The position numbers and the translations under genes are program-made. A stretch of DNA of 64,000 bases, from positions 1-64,000 of the forward strand of contig JAPLDP010000035.1 of NCBI GenBank assembly GCA_026391695.1. The letters are read 5' to 3'. The notes under the pieces were generated by a model. The model did no database searches, was not told the origin of the DNA, and saw only the letters and a program-made list of their open reading frames with translations. How positions within the stretch are numbered: position 1 is the first letter of the stretch; every line of letters begins with the position of its first letter. Shown one piece after another: positions 44,612 through 53,809 of this stretch. Origin of the DNA: Bacteroidota bacterium. Lineage in GTDB: Bacteria > Bacteroidota > Bacteroidia > Bacteroidales > JAGONC01.

Positions 44612-46054
44612 TTAGCCGTGCTTTAAAATATTAATCAGACTGCGGACACTCAATAAGCGGAGAAGTGCTGCAAACACGAAAGATCCCACCAGCATAATGC
44701 TAAAATTAATTAACCAGGAATAACCAAGCCGGTGTGTCAACAAATTTATACCAATAACACCAAGTACAAAAATTCCAAGGGTCGACAGATACCGGATGTT
44801 GATCCGGAACCTGAACAGGTATTGTGCAACAATAATCTGGACAACTGCTGACAGATACTGGGTGATGATGCTGGCATAAGCTGATCCGATAGCCTGAAGC
44901 CTTGGGATAAGGATTATATTAAGCGTCAGGCTGATGATCATGCTGCATGCCGCGATGATGTTCAGCTGCATCAGACTGCCATTAGCAGTAAGTAAAGAAC
45001 CAAAAACATAAGTTGTAGAGATAGCCACAAAGCCCAGCATCAGCAACCTGAAAACACCCGATGATTCATCGATATGCTCACGGTACAGCAGATTCATCAG
45101 TTCATGGCTGAAAAAGAAGGAACCAGCAGCAACAATGATGGCAATTGTAATCAGAAGTGTGAATGACAGCCTGACCATTTCTTCGACAGATTCCCTGTTT
45201 TTTATCATACGTGAAAAAATGGGTATCAGCAATACGGAGAATAGAAAGGCAATCATGTTAGTTGCATCCAGTAACCGGAAGGCTGAGGCGTAAACCGTGA
45301 CCTGCTCTGCGCCTTTTGCATCCGGTAATAACCTCTCAATCAATACCGAATCAATCCGGTTATAAAACGTCATAAGCAATACCAGAAGAGCAAATGGAAA
45401 GCTTTTCTTGATAATCATTATAAAAAAAGGCCGGTTCCATGATAACCTTTTAAATGCCGATTTTTTAATAACGATACCAAGAGCTGTAAGGGCAGTAAGA
45501 CTATATGCCAGAGTCTGTATGTAAATGAACCATTCGATGCGAAAAGGTTCACTTGTTATATTCCCCCAAAGCAACAGGGAGCAAAAAATAATCATCAAAA
45601 TCCTATCAAGCACCGACAGGAAGCTATCGGTCTTAAAAAGTAATAATCCGGAAATATTTGAACGGAGATAAAAAATCAAAGAAATCAGGAATTGATTAGC
45701 TCCCAACAACAATAAAAATTTAAGCTGGCGTCCATGGTACCCAATAATAAGGGCAATACCAAAAGTCACAACTAAATACACAACAGCCAACAAGAGTTTA
45801 AGTACCATTATTCTGGAAAAATGTTTATTGAGGAGTTGGCTGTTCTGGGCGATGTTTCTATTATTAAAATTGGTTATGCCCAGGTCAAGGAGCATATTGA
45901 AAAGAAAAGAAAAATTGAACACAGCGAAATAAAAACCATAATCCGTACTGAGCAAATTCTGGACAGTTAAGTCAATACCAAATATCCAGAATGGTTTAAC
46001 CAGGAAATTGAGTAATAATATCAGTCCGAGATTTGTAATGAATTTCTTTTGCAT
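44612..46054 (-). CDS. Wzx-type polysaccharide flippase (MOP superfamily)
   Basis: This 480-residue integral membrane protein has 12-14 hydrophobic segments of the MATE/MOP type. It shows the flippase-like FWIFGIDLTVQNLL start, the LDLGITNFNNRNIAQN loop, the NRIDSVLIERLLPDAKGAEQVTVYASAFRL stretch (in parts) and a central LTANGSLMQLN region. It would move lipid-linked oligosaccharide units across the inner membrane for polymerisation by the Wzy-like protein downstream. It lies 11 bases after the FkbM gene and 93 bases before the Wzz gene. Confidence 0.82.
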   Translation of the reverse strand: MQKKFITNLGLILLLNFLVKPFWIFGIDLTVQNLLSTDYGFYFAVFNFSFLFNMLLDLGITNFNNRNIAQNSQLLNKHFSRIMVLKLLLAVVYLVVTFGIALIIGYHGRQLKFLLLLGANQFLISLIFYLRSNISGLLLFKTDSFLSVLDRILMIIFCSLLLWGNITSEPFRIEWFIYIQTLAYSLTALTALGIVIKKSAFKRLSWNRPFFIMIIKKSFPFALLVLLMTFYNRIDSVLIERLLPDAKGAEQVTVYASAFRLLDATNMIAFLFSVLLIPIFSRMIKNRESVEEMVRLSFTLLITIAIIVAAGSFFFSHELMNLLYREHIDESSGVFRLLMLGFVAISTTYVFGSLLTANGSLMQLNIIAACSMIISLTLNIILIPRLQAIGSAYASIITQYLSAVVQIIVAQYLFRFRINIRYLSTLGIFVLGVIGINLLTHRLGYSWLINFSIMLVGSFVFAALLRLLSVRSLINILKHG

Positions 46055-46065
46055 GACGACGCCGG

Positions 46066-46815
46066 TTAAAGAGTTCTGCCTTCAGGAATGAAAAAGAAAT
46101 TTTCGGTATGGTGGATGTTTCTATCGAAAGGGACCAGATGTTTTTTATCCCGAATCCAAATGGCATAACCTGCATCATGCATCAGCCGGAGACAGGTATC
46201 CCTTTTTTTATCATCCCACAATTCACAATATACCAGTGGTTTATGCCGGTTTAGCAGTTGCCTTGCTCCATCCAGGACATAATACTCATAGCCTTCCACA
46301 TCAATTTTTATAGCAATGACAGGGGAGTTAATATTTTTGAATTCATCATAGGAATCGAGGCTGTGCAATGGCATCAGGTACTTTTCGCCGTCATTCAGTT
46401 CCACATAATCTTCATCTATCACATGACTCAATCCCTGCAATCTTACCGAATGTACAACAGGCATGACCATATGGATATGACCTTCTGAATTGCCGACAGC
46501 TGTTTCATGGACGCGGACATTTTTCAATCCAAAAAACCGGATAATACGTTTCAATGTTCTAATATTCTGTGGAATAGGCTCAAATGCATGGACCTGAGAA
46601 TGTTGTAGACGACGTGCAAAATGGACAGTCATCACACCAATATTGGCGCCAATGTCAAGGACTATGCCATCATCAGGGACAAGTTCAAGAAAATCCAGAA
46701 AGGCGCTTTCATCTTTTTTCCACTTTAAAGTGACTATTGTAAAGAGAGAAAATATGAAGAGATAGGTTTTAAAACCAAGAATGGCCTGCAAAATTTTTTT
46801 TATTCCCTCCTTCAT
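46066..46815 (-). CDS. FkbM-family methyltransferase
   Basis: This SAM-dependent methyltransferase has the FkbM signature: GIVLDIGANIGVMTVHFARR (motif I), HAFEPIPQNIRTLKR and IKIDVEGYEYYVLDGA. In polysaccharide clusters such enzymes O-methylate sugars or glycolipids. I place the start at ATG 46815 (MKEGIKKIL). An in-frame ATG at 46848 is possible, but the phylum's -7 box (TATCTTTG) falls within those first codons, which would leave them untranscribed. A hydrophobic helix follows the start at about residues 13-25, so the protein may be membrane-attached. Confidence 0.8.
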   Translation of the reverse strand: MKEGIKKILQAILGFKTYLFIFSLFTIVTLKWKKDESAFLDFLELVPDDGIVLDIGANIGVMTVHFARRLQHSQVHAFEPIPQNIRTLKRIIRFFGLKNVRVHETAVGNSEGHIHMVMPVVHSVRLQGLSHVIDEDYVELNDGEKYLMPLHSLDSYDEFKNINSPVIAIKIDVEGYEYYVLDGARQLLNRHKPLVYCELWDDKKRDTCLRLMHDAGYAIWIRDKKHLVPFDRNIHHTENFFFIPEGRTL

Positions 46816-46836
46816 AAAAAATTCGCATATTTGTTC

Positions 46837-46866
46837 CAAAGATACCATATTATTTCAGTTTGCAAT
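46837..46866 (-). promoter_or_regulatory. Promoter of the fkbM-wzx-wzz-wzy block
   Basis: On the minus strand ATTG (46866-46863), 18 bases, then TATCTTTG (46844-46837). This gives transcription just before ATG 46815 and serves the whole polysaccharide block. It overlaps the alternative upstream start codon at 46848. Confidence 0.55.
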
Positions 46867-46915
46867 GTTCGCCAGGTCACTTTTTGGATGTAGACCTTAA
46901 AATCAAGCCAATTCA

Positions 46916-48043
46916 TTGAAAATAGCTGTAAATACGCGCCTTCTGCTAAAAAATAAGATGGAAGGGATCGGTTGGTTCACCTATGAATCATTAAAGAGGA
47001 TTACCACTGGTCATCCGGAACACCAGTTCTTTTTTTTATTCGACAGGTCTTACAGCGACGATTTTATTTTTTCAGATAATATACAGCCTATTGTCATTCC
47101 GCCACAGGCCAGGCATCCGGTTCTGTTTTATCTCTGGTTTGAGTATTCAGTTCCTTATGCGCTCAGCAAAATCAAACCCGATTTATTTCTATCTACCGAT
47201 GGGTATCTTTCCCTTGCAACTCCTGTTAAATCACTGGTCGTCATGCATGACCTGAACTTTGAACATTATCCGAAAGATCTTCCGTTTCTGGTCAGAAAAC
47301 ACTTCAGGTATTTTTTTCCCAGGTATGCCCATAAAGCTATGCGGATAGCAACAGTGTCGGAATATTCGAAAAATGATATTATCAGACTCTACGGTATTTC
47401 TCCCGAAAAAATCGATGTCGTTTACAATGGGGCCGGTGAGCAATACAAACCTGTTAGTGATGAGGTTCAAAGAATGACCAGGGAAAAATATTGCGGTGGT
47501 GCACCATTTTTCATTTTTATCGGAGCGTTGCATCCCCGCAAAAACCTTGTTAACCTGTTCAGGGCATTTGATTTATTCAGGGAAAAGATGCCAACAAACA
47601 TTAAACTGGTCATTGTAGGTGCAAAAAAATGGTGGACTGCCGACATACAGGATACATATAACGCTATGAAGTACAGGGATGAGGTGGTCTTCACAGGCCG
47701 TCTGACTTCTGTTGAATTAAGCCATATACTTGGGAGTGCTCTGGCTTTGACCTATGTATCCTATTTCGAAGGATTTGGTATCCCGATCCTTGAAGCATTT
47801 TACTGTGATACACCTGTCATTACGTCGGGTGTAACATCAATGCCGGAGGTTGCCGGTGATGCTGCATTGATTATCGATCCATTTTCAGTGGAGTCGATTA
47901 CTGATGCCATGATAGCAATGGCCAGGGACGAAACGCTAAGAAAGAATTTGATAGAAAAAGCAAGGTTAAGGAGGCTATCTTTCAGTTGGCAGAAGACAGC
48001 CGACAAGCTATGGGAATCGATTGAAAAAACATATATACCATGA
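46916..48043 (+). CDS. GT4-family glycosyltransferase
   Basis: This GT-B fold glycosyltransferase of family 4 has an N-terminal acceptor domain starting MKIAVNTRLLLKNK. The donor domain contains FIGALHPRKNLVNLFRAF, the VVFTGRLTS strand, and the E-x7-E type motif in YFEGFGIPILEAFYCDTPVITS. It transfers a sugar from a nucleotide donor during glycan assembly. The start is TTG 46916: an in-frame TAA lies at 46898-46900 and the family N-terminus begins here. It is divergent from the FkbM gene and overlaps purD by 4 bases. Confidence 0.85.
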   Translation: MKIAVNTRLLLKNKMEGIGWFTYESLKRITTGHPEHQFFFLFDRSYSDDFIFSDNIQPIVIPPQARHPVLFYLWFEYSVPYALSKIKPDLFLSTDGYLSLATPVKSLVVMHDLNFEHYPKDLPFLVRKHFRYFFPRYAHKAMRIATVSEYSKNDIIRLYGISPEKIDVVYNGAGEQYKPVSDEVQRMTREKYCGGAPFFIFIGALHPRKNLVNLFRAFDLFREKMPTNIKLVIVGAKKWWTADIQDTYNAMKYRDEVVFTGRLTSVELSHILGSALALTYVSYFEGFGIPILEAFYCDTPVITSGVTSMPEVAGDAALIIDPFSVESITDAMIAMARDETLRKNLIEKARLRRLSFSWQKTADKLWESIEKTYIP

Positions 48044-49329
48044 ATGTCATGCTTCTTGGTTCAGGTGGCAGGGAACATGCCCTGGCCTGGAAACTGGTAC
48101 AAAGCCCGCTGCTCTCACGCCTGTTCATCGTGCCCGGTAATGCCGGTACTGCGCTATGCGGAACAAATGTAACCATCGCATTAAATGACTTTAAGGCTTT
48201 GAAAAAGTTCGCTCTCGACAATAACGTAGCCATGGTGGTTGTCGGGCCGGAAGCTCCACTGGTTGAAGGTATATGGGACAGCTTTAAACAGGACGTCATG
48301 ACTTCAGATATTTCAGTAATAGGGCCTTCACAGACCGGTGCAATGCTGGAAGGGAGCAAGGATTTCGCGAAAGAATTCATGAACAGACATTGTATCCCTA
48401 CTGCTGCTCATCGTACATTTACACTTGATACCCAAGATGCCGGTATCGATTTCATCCATCACCTGACCCCACCTTTTGTTCTGAAAGCTGATGGACTGGC
48501 AGCCGGTAAAGGAGTAATCATATGTGCTACAGCCGATGAAGCTATCATTGAACTCAATGCCATGATCAGGGATAAAAAGTTCGGCGACGCTGGTAAAAAA
48601 GTCATAATTGAACAGTATCTCTCCGGTATTGAACTGTCAGCCTTTGTCATTACCGATGGCAAAACATACAAAACATTGCCTTCTGCCAAAGATTATAAAC
48701 GGATTGGAGAGGACGACACGGGACCAAATACCGGTGGTATGGGATCAATATCCCCAGTGCCTTTTGCTGATGCCGGATTTATGGCAAAAGTCGAGGAAAG
48801 AATTATCAAACAAACTATCAAAGGACTGGCACAAGAGAAAATAGTTTATCAGGGATTTATCTTCTTTGGTCTGATGAATGTTCAGGGAGATCCTTATGTG
48901 ATTGAATACAATGTCAGGATGGGCGATCCGGAAGCCGAATGTATCCTCCCAAGGATCAAATCGGATCTATTGGAACTTTTTAATTCCACCGCCAAAGGGA
49001 GGCTGGTAGAAAGTCAGGTTGTGACAGACCACCGTTATTGTGCAGCTATCATGCTGGTATCAAAAGGCTACCCGGGAGATTATGAAAAAGGGAAGGAAAT
49101 AACAGGTCTAGATCATATCATGGACAGCATTGTTTTCCATGCAGGAAGCAAAAAAGATGAAAAAACCGGGAAAATTATCACCAATGGAGGACGTGTGCTT
49201 GCAGTGACGTCGTATGGCATGACACTCCCCGAAGCTTTGGCTACATCCGGCAAAAATGCACAAATGATCGGATTTGAAGGGAAATATTACAGGAAAGACC
49301 TTGGACACGACCTGATGAAATATATATAA
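48040..49329 (+). CDS. purD: Phosphoribosylamine-glycine ligase
   Basis: This ATP-grasp enzyme makes glycinamide ribonucleotide in purine synthesis. It starts MNVMLLGSGGREHALAWKL, then VVVGPEAPLVEG, the ATP-grasp region FVLKADGLAAGKGVIIC, GPNTGGMGSISPVP, and YNVRMGDPEAECILPR with metal ligands. Length of 429 is normal. Its ATG overlaps the stop of the glycosyltransferase gene (ATGA), which suggests translational coupling although the functions differ. Confidence 0.94.
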   Translation: MNVMLLGSGGREHALAWKLVQSPLLSRLFIVPGNAGTALCGTNVTIALNDFKALKKFALDNNVAMVVVGPEAPLVEGIWDSFKQDVMTSDISVIGPSQTGAMLEGSKDFAKEFMNRHCIPTAAHRTFTLDTQDAGIDFIHHLTPPFVLKADGLAAGKGVIICATADEAIIELNAMIRDKKFGDAGKKVIIEQYLSGIELSAFVITDGKTYKTLPSAKDYKRIGEDDTGPNTGGMGSISPVPFADAGFMAKVEERIIKQTIKGLAQEKIVYQGFIFFGLMNVQGDPYVIEYNVRMGDPEAECILPRIKSDLLELFNSTAKGRLVESQVVTDHRYCAAIMLVSKGYPGDYEKGKEITGLDHIMDSIVFHAGSKKDEKTGKIITNGGRVLAVTSYGMTLPEALATSGKNAQMIGFEGKYYRKDLGHDLMKYI

Positions 49330-49330
49330 C

Positions 49331-50314
49331 ATGATCATCCGGCTTTATAAAGCAGGTTTTGGTTTCCAGCTTATCTTCTTCTCACTGGTAGTGGTTTTGC
49401 TATGGCTCGATGCTTTTATCTCGCCACAGCCACCAGCAAGCTTTGAGTTTAACACCCCACTTTACCAGATCGTGGTCACTGGATTTTCCAGACTGCCTTC
49501 AATTGTCAATGTCATTGTCGCATTAATACTGGTTCTCACCCAATCGTATTTGCTAAACTATGCTCTTACAGAGAATAAAATAATCCCTGGCAATACTTTC
49601 CTGGTTGTATTGGTCTACTGTGTTATGATGAGCTTTGATCCGTCACTGCTGAGGTTGCATCCGGTACTGATAGCTAATCTGTTCCTGGTTCTGGCACTGA
49701 GGATCATCCTGAAAATCTATAATGAAAAGGATACTTACCAGCATGACTTTAATGCCAGTATGCTCGTCTCAATAGCCTCTATTATATATTTACCATACAT
49801 TTTCTTTCTTATTTTCATCTGGATTTCATTCCTGATTTACCGTGTATCAAAGTCAAGGGAATGGATCATTGTATGGATCGGCACACTAGCTCCATATATC
49901 TACCTTTTGGTATATTACTTCGTATTCGATAAACTTGAACTTTTTTACACAAAATACATACGGTTTTTCACACAACTACAACCTGTCCAATTCAAATCCA
50001 ATGGATTCAATTATGCCTTTGGTGCAGTGATGGCATTATTGACTCTGATTTCTTCATATCGTTTTCTGAATGATTCCGGAGGAAAAGTCATCAGCATCCG
50101 AAAAAAAATTATTGTTTTAGTATATCTGTTAATCATTTCACTCCTGACTACAATCTATGCCAGAGGAAACCTCATTTACCATATCACCATGGCTTTTATT
50201 GCTCTGTCGGCCATTGTGACTTATTATTTTACTGCCCTGAAAAAAGTGATCTGGGCGGAGGTATTTTTTACAATGATAGTTATCATAATCATACTTGAGA
50301 AAATCTTCATTTGA
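49331..50314 (+). CDS. DUF6427-like integral membrane protein
   Basis: This 327-residue membrane protein has about nine to ten hydrophobic segments and few charged residues. It opens with MIIRLYKAGFGFQLIFF and has the conserved-looking run LRLHPVLIANLFLVLALRI and IYLPYIFFLIFIWISFLIYR. I recognise it as the Bacteroidota family often labelled DUF6427, by memory. The function is unknown. It starts one base after purD stops and lies 21 bases before rnhB. Confidence 0.65.
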   Translation: MIIRLYKAGFGFQLIFFSLVVVLLWLDAFISPQPPASFEFNTPLYQIVVTGFSRLPSIVNVIVALILVLTQSYLLNYALTENKIIPGNTFLVVLVYCVMMSFDPSLLRLHPVLIANLFLVLALRIILKIYNEKDTYQHDFNASMLVSIASIIYLPYIFFLIFIWISFLIYRVSKSREWIIVWIGTLAPYIYLLVYYFVFDKLELFYTKYIRFFTQLQPVQFKSNGFNYAFGAVMALLTLISSYRFLNDSGGKVISIRKKIIVLVYLLIISLLTTIYARGNLIYHITMAFIALSAIVTYYFTALKKVIWAEVFFTMIVIIIILEKIFI

Positions 50315-50335
50315 CCCTCTCCATTTCGTTATGAT

Positions 50336-50935
50336 ATGGCATTAATACAACACTTTACAGTAGATAAAACAGAGGCCGGTTGTGATGAAGCCGGGCGAGG
50401 GTGCCTGGCAGGGCCGGTATTTGCAGCTGCTGTTATTTTTGCAAGGAACTATGCCAATCCGGCCATCAATGATTCAAAAAAACTTAATGCCAGCCAGAGA
50501 GAGATTTTACGGCAGGAAATAGAAAAATCAGCGCTTGCATGGGCTGTGGCAAGTGCCAGCCCGGAAGAAATAGATGAGATAAACATCCTGAATGCTTCTT
50601 TTCTAGCCATGCACAGGGCACTGGAAAAGCTTTCAATCATGCCTCAATGGATACTTGTTGACGGACACCGGTTCTGTCCATTTAAAAATATCCCATACTC
50701 CTGCATCATACGCGGTGACGCACAATACTTATCCATTGCAGCCGCATCCATACTTGCTAAAACGTACAGAGATGATTACATGGAAAAACTTCATGATGAC
50801 TTTTCTATATATAACTGGAAAGAAAATAAAGGATACCCCACAAAAGAACATAAGGCGGCTATTTTAAATTACGGCATTACGTCTCATCACAGGAAGAGTT
50901 TTAACCTTGGACAGCAACTTGAGTTATCATTCTGA
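50336..50935 (+). CDS. rnhB: Ribonuclease HII
   Basis: This enzyme cleaves the RNA strand of RNA-DNA hybrids and removes single ribonucleotides from DNA. The catalytic D17-E18 pair is in AGCDEAGRGCLAGPVFAAAV, with NDSKKLNASQRE, the third acidic residue in ILVDGHRFCP and ASILAKTYRDDYM further on. The size (199 residues) is typical. It ends the purD-DUF6427-rnhB run. Confidence 0.94.
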   Translation: MALIQHFTVDKTEAGCDEAGRGCLAGPVFAAAVIFARNYANPAINDSKKLNASQREILRQEIEKSALAWAVASASPEEIDEINILNASFLAMHRALEKLSIMPQWILVDGHRFCPFKNIPYSCIIRGDAQYLSIAAASILAKTYRDDYMEKLHDDFSIYNWKENKGYPTKEHKAAILNYGITSHHRKSFNLGQQLELSF

Positions 50936-50995
50936 ATTAACAGGTTTTTGTTGATTTAATTTGTATTCTGACATTCATATCCGGGAATTTTAATC

Positions 50996-51003
50996 TAAAT
51001 TTG
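50996..51003 (+). promoter_or_regulatory. Probable -7 box for the DUF3352-like gene
   Basis: TAAATTTG matches TAnnTTTG exactly and lies 44 bases before the ATG at 51048. No TTTG element is at the expected distance upstream, so only half of the promoter is supported. Confidence 0.4.
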
Positions 51004-51047
51004 GTCATATTCAAGGTTCTCTGATTTTAAACACTTTCACCGACGCG

Positions 51048-53798
51048 ATGGAAATCAAAAAACGACATTTTTTCATCCCCATAGTAATTTTTGTTATCAT
51101 TGTTTCAGTTACAACCGTTTACTTTTATTTCTTCCGGTTAAAAAACACAGCGCTACCTGCCTTCAATGCCATTCCGGGTAATGCTGCACTCATTTTCGAG
51201 ACTAACGATCCATTCCGGTTCTGGTCGACTTTATCAGAAACTGATCTCTGGAAAGAACTTACAACAGTAGATGAAATAAATAAGCTCGACAGCACCATTA
51301 CCTGGCTCGATTCATTGATCACTGCTGACGAAAAGGCATTCTCACTTTTAAATGGGAGTCGGTTTATCGCTTCAGTCCACCCTGATGTGGATGACAGACC
51401 GGCGTTGCTTTATATTATTGAACTGTCCGACCCGGGGAAGACCGGACAGATCCGTAAATTCATTGACCGTTCCTGCCCGGCATGCCAGCAGAAATTCATG
51501 ACGTACGCAAAGAAAACGATCTTTTCAGTTACACTTCACAATTCGGCCAATAAATTCTATTATACTCTTACCAGAGGTCTTGTTATAGGCAGCTTTCATC
51601 CACTGCTCATTGAGCAAGCCATCGACCAGATAAAAACAGGTATGCCGCCTTATGCAGATCCGGCATTTACAGAGCTAAGGAATGCTGCGGGAAAAAATGC
51701 CAGCGCCAATATCTTCATAAATAACCATCAGCTTCCCTTATTGCTGAGCCTCATTATTAATGATGAATATTCAGGTCAGACAAAATATTTTAAAAATTTT
51801 GCCGGATGGTCAGAATTTGACCTTAATATCACTGGACGAGAATGGGTAATGAACGGATTTACTTCTGCCAGTGACACATCCGGCTATTATCTTGAGATCT
51901 TTAAAGATCAGACTGGTGAAGTATCCGGCATGCCTCATGTCCTACCTTATAATACGGCTTTTTTCCTTAGTATCTGCATAAACGATTATGGCAATTTTCT
52001 GGACCGGTTTAAAGCACAACTTAAAGCGACTGACTCTCTTTTTATTTATGAACAGATCATCAACTCATTGATCACTCAAAAAACTGTTGATATTGAAAAA
52101 GAAATGGCCGGTTGGGGTATAAACGAAGTCGGATTAGCAATCATAGAAAATGGAACGCCTCCCGACAGTAATCTTATCCTGGCCATAGGTATCGGTAATC
52201 CTGAAGAATGTACCAGAGACCTGCGATCTTTATCCGATACCAGCATGGACATTCCTGATAAAAGAGGACTACAGGCTGATACCAATAGGAAAATGATTAT
52301 GAAACTGACGACAAAAATTCCTTTGGCCTACAGACTGAAACCATTTTTTCCGGATTTCTGTCCGGAATATTATTCCATCCTTGAAAACTATGTTCTTTTC
52401 AGCTTTAATGAAGCGGCACTCCAACATGTTGTCTATTCGCATCAAAACAGAAGGACACTTGCAAATGACGATAATTTCAACACCTTCGCCGTAAACCTTT
52501 CCGAATCGAATATTATACTATGCTATTTGAATATCAGGAGGTCGCTGGAACTGGCAAAGTCAGTAGTACATTCCAACCTGTTATCCGTGCTGGAGAAAAA
52601 CCGTGAAAGCTTCCGTAAAATTGAGGGACTGAGTATTCAATATAATTTCCTTGACCGTTTTTTCTATTCAAATGTCTTTCTCATGTATAATCCCGGTTTT
52701 AAGGAAGATGAGAAGTATGTCTGGCGAACGGAACTGGATTCCGTAGTTGAAGCAGGTCCATTTTTGTTCGATAATCCCTTAACAGGTAAAATGATGGTGA
52801 TAGTTTCGGATAAGTCCGATAACCTTTACATGCTGGATGAAACAGGCCAAATTTTATGGAAAAATAAAATCCCTTCACCAGTCCTGGGTAAAATATACCA
52901 GATCAACAACTCAAAAAAGAACGAAGTCAGTTATATCTTCAACACTGCCGACCAGCTATATGTTATCGATGCCGACGGTATCATAAATGATGGTTATCCG
53001 GTCCAGTTGAAAGTCAGCGCTATCAATGGCATGCTGCTGGCTGATTTCGACCGGAATAAAACATACCGTCTACTTTATAACGGAGAAGATGGATTGATTC
53101 ATAATATCGATCTACGTGGTAAGGCAACGGCAGGATGGAAAGCACCGGTTACGGAAAGTGCGGTGTCACGTTCCCTCCAGTACCTCGTCATAGGGAAGGA
53201 AGGTGTTATCATAATCCCCATTGATGATGGCTCAGTTATAATGACCGACCGGAAGGGCGCTGTGAAATTCCGGTCCGGTGACAATATGGTACTTGCCAAT
53301 CATTCCGACTTTTACGTTAACCGTACAAACAATAAGGGCAGCATCCTCACCACTCTGGCAAATGGTGACCTGGCCTATATACAAGGAAAAAATTGCAGCA
53401 CAACCAGCTTCAGGAACTTCTCCGCTGCGCATTTCTTTATTTATGAGGATATCACTGGCGATCAGGATCCGGATTTCATTTTCATCGACAGCACGGACCT
53501 TTACGTCTTCAATCGCTTTAAAAAACAGGTCTTCACCTATTATTTCGAACAGCCAGTCAGGGATAAACCAGAGGTCATCACTCTGCCGTCGAAAGAAAAG
53601 ATTCTCGGTGTGGTCACACGTGATGATGAGAAGGTATATCTTTTTAACAGGAACGGGCTGATAGATGCATGTTCGGAAATTAAAGGCGATACTCCTTTCT
53701 GCGTTGGTAGCCTGAATAATGACAAAGTCAATAACCTGGTTATCGGAAGTGGAAAAATGATATTCAATTATCAATTACCAATGATCATTGATCATTGA
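51048..53798 (+). CDS. Large membrane-anchored DUF3352-like protein with a C-terminal propeller-like region
   Basis: An N-terminal transmembrane anchor (about residues 7-29) is followed by a long periplasmic part. Residues 35-560 resemble the DUF3352-type fold (ALPAFNAIPGNAALIFETND). From about 570, repeating strands read LFDNPLTGKMMVIVSDKSDN, LYMLDETGQILWKNKIPSP, LYVIDADGIINDGYPV and GLIHNIDLRGKATAGWKAP: a quinoprotein-like beta propeller. The function is unknown; the family is widespread in Bacteroidota. Its last codons (stop TGA 53796-53798) lie in a TGATCAT microrepeat shared with the next, convergent gene. Confidence 0.65.
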   Translation: MEIKKRHFFIPIVIFVIIVSVTTVYFYFFRLKNTALPAFNAIPGNAALIFETNDPFRFWSTLSETDLWKELTTVDEINKLDSTITWLDSLITADEKAFSLLNGSRFIASVHPDVDDRPALLYIIELSDPGKTGQIRKFIDRSCPACQQKFMTYAKKTIFSVTLHNSANKFYYTLTRGLVIGSFHPLLIEQAIDQIKTGMPPYADPAFTELRNAAGKNASANIFINNHQLPLLLSLIINDEYSGQTKYFKNFAGWSEFDLNITGREWVMNGFTSASDTSGYYLEIFKDQTGEVSGMPHVLPYNTAFFLSICINDYGNFLDRFKAQLKATDSLFIYEQIINSLITQKTVDIEKEMAGWGINEVGLAIIENGTPPDSNLILAIGIGNPEECTRDLRSLSDTSMDIPDKRGLQADTNRKMIMKLTTKIPLAYRLKPFFPDFCPEYYSILENYVLFSFNEAALQHVVYSHQNRRTLANDDNFNTFAVNLSESNIILCYLNIRRSLELAKSVVHSNLLSVLEKNRESFRKIEGLSIQYNFLDRFFYSNVFLMYNPGFKEDEKYVWRTELDSVVEAGPFLFDNPLTGKMMVIVSDKSDNLYMLDETGQILWKNKIPSPVLGKIYQINNSKKNEVSYIFNTADQLYVIDADGIINDGYPVQLKVSAINGMLLADFDRNKTYRLLYNGEDGLIHNIDLRGKATAGWKAPVTESAVSRSLQYLVIGKEGVIIIPIDDGSVIMTDRKGAVKFRSGDNMVLANHSDFYVNRTNNKGSILTTLANGDLAYIQGKNCSTTSFRNFSAAHFFIYEDITGDQDPDFIFIDSTDLYVFNRFKKQVFTYYFEQPVRDKPEVITLPSKEKILGVVTRDDEKVYLFNRNGLIDACSEIKGDTPFCVGSLNNDKVNNLVIGSGKMIFNYQLPMIIDH

Positions 53799-53809
53799 TC
53801 ATTGATCAA
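53782..53809. repeat. TGATCAT microrepeat at two facing stop codons
   Basis: Three head-to-tail TGATCAT units (53782-53788, 53789-53795, 53796-53802) are followed by TGATCAA. The plus-strand gene stops with TGA at 53796-53798. The minus-strand gene stops at 53801-53799, directly abutting it. The palindrome ATCATTGATCAATGAT also lies here. Confidence 0.75.
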
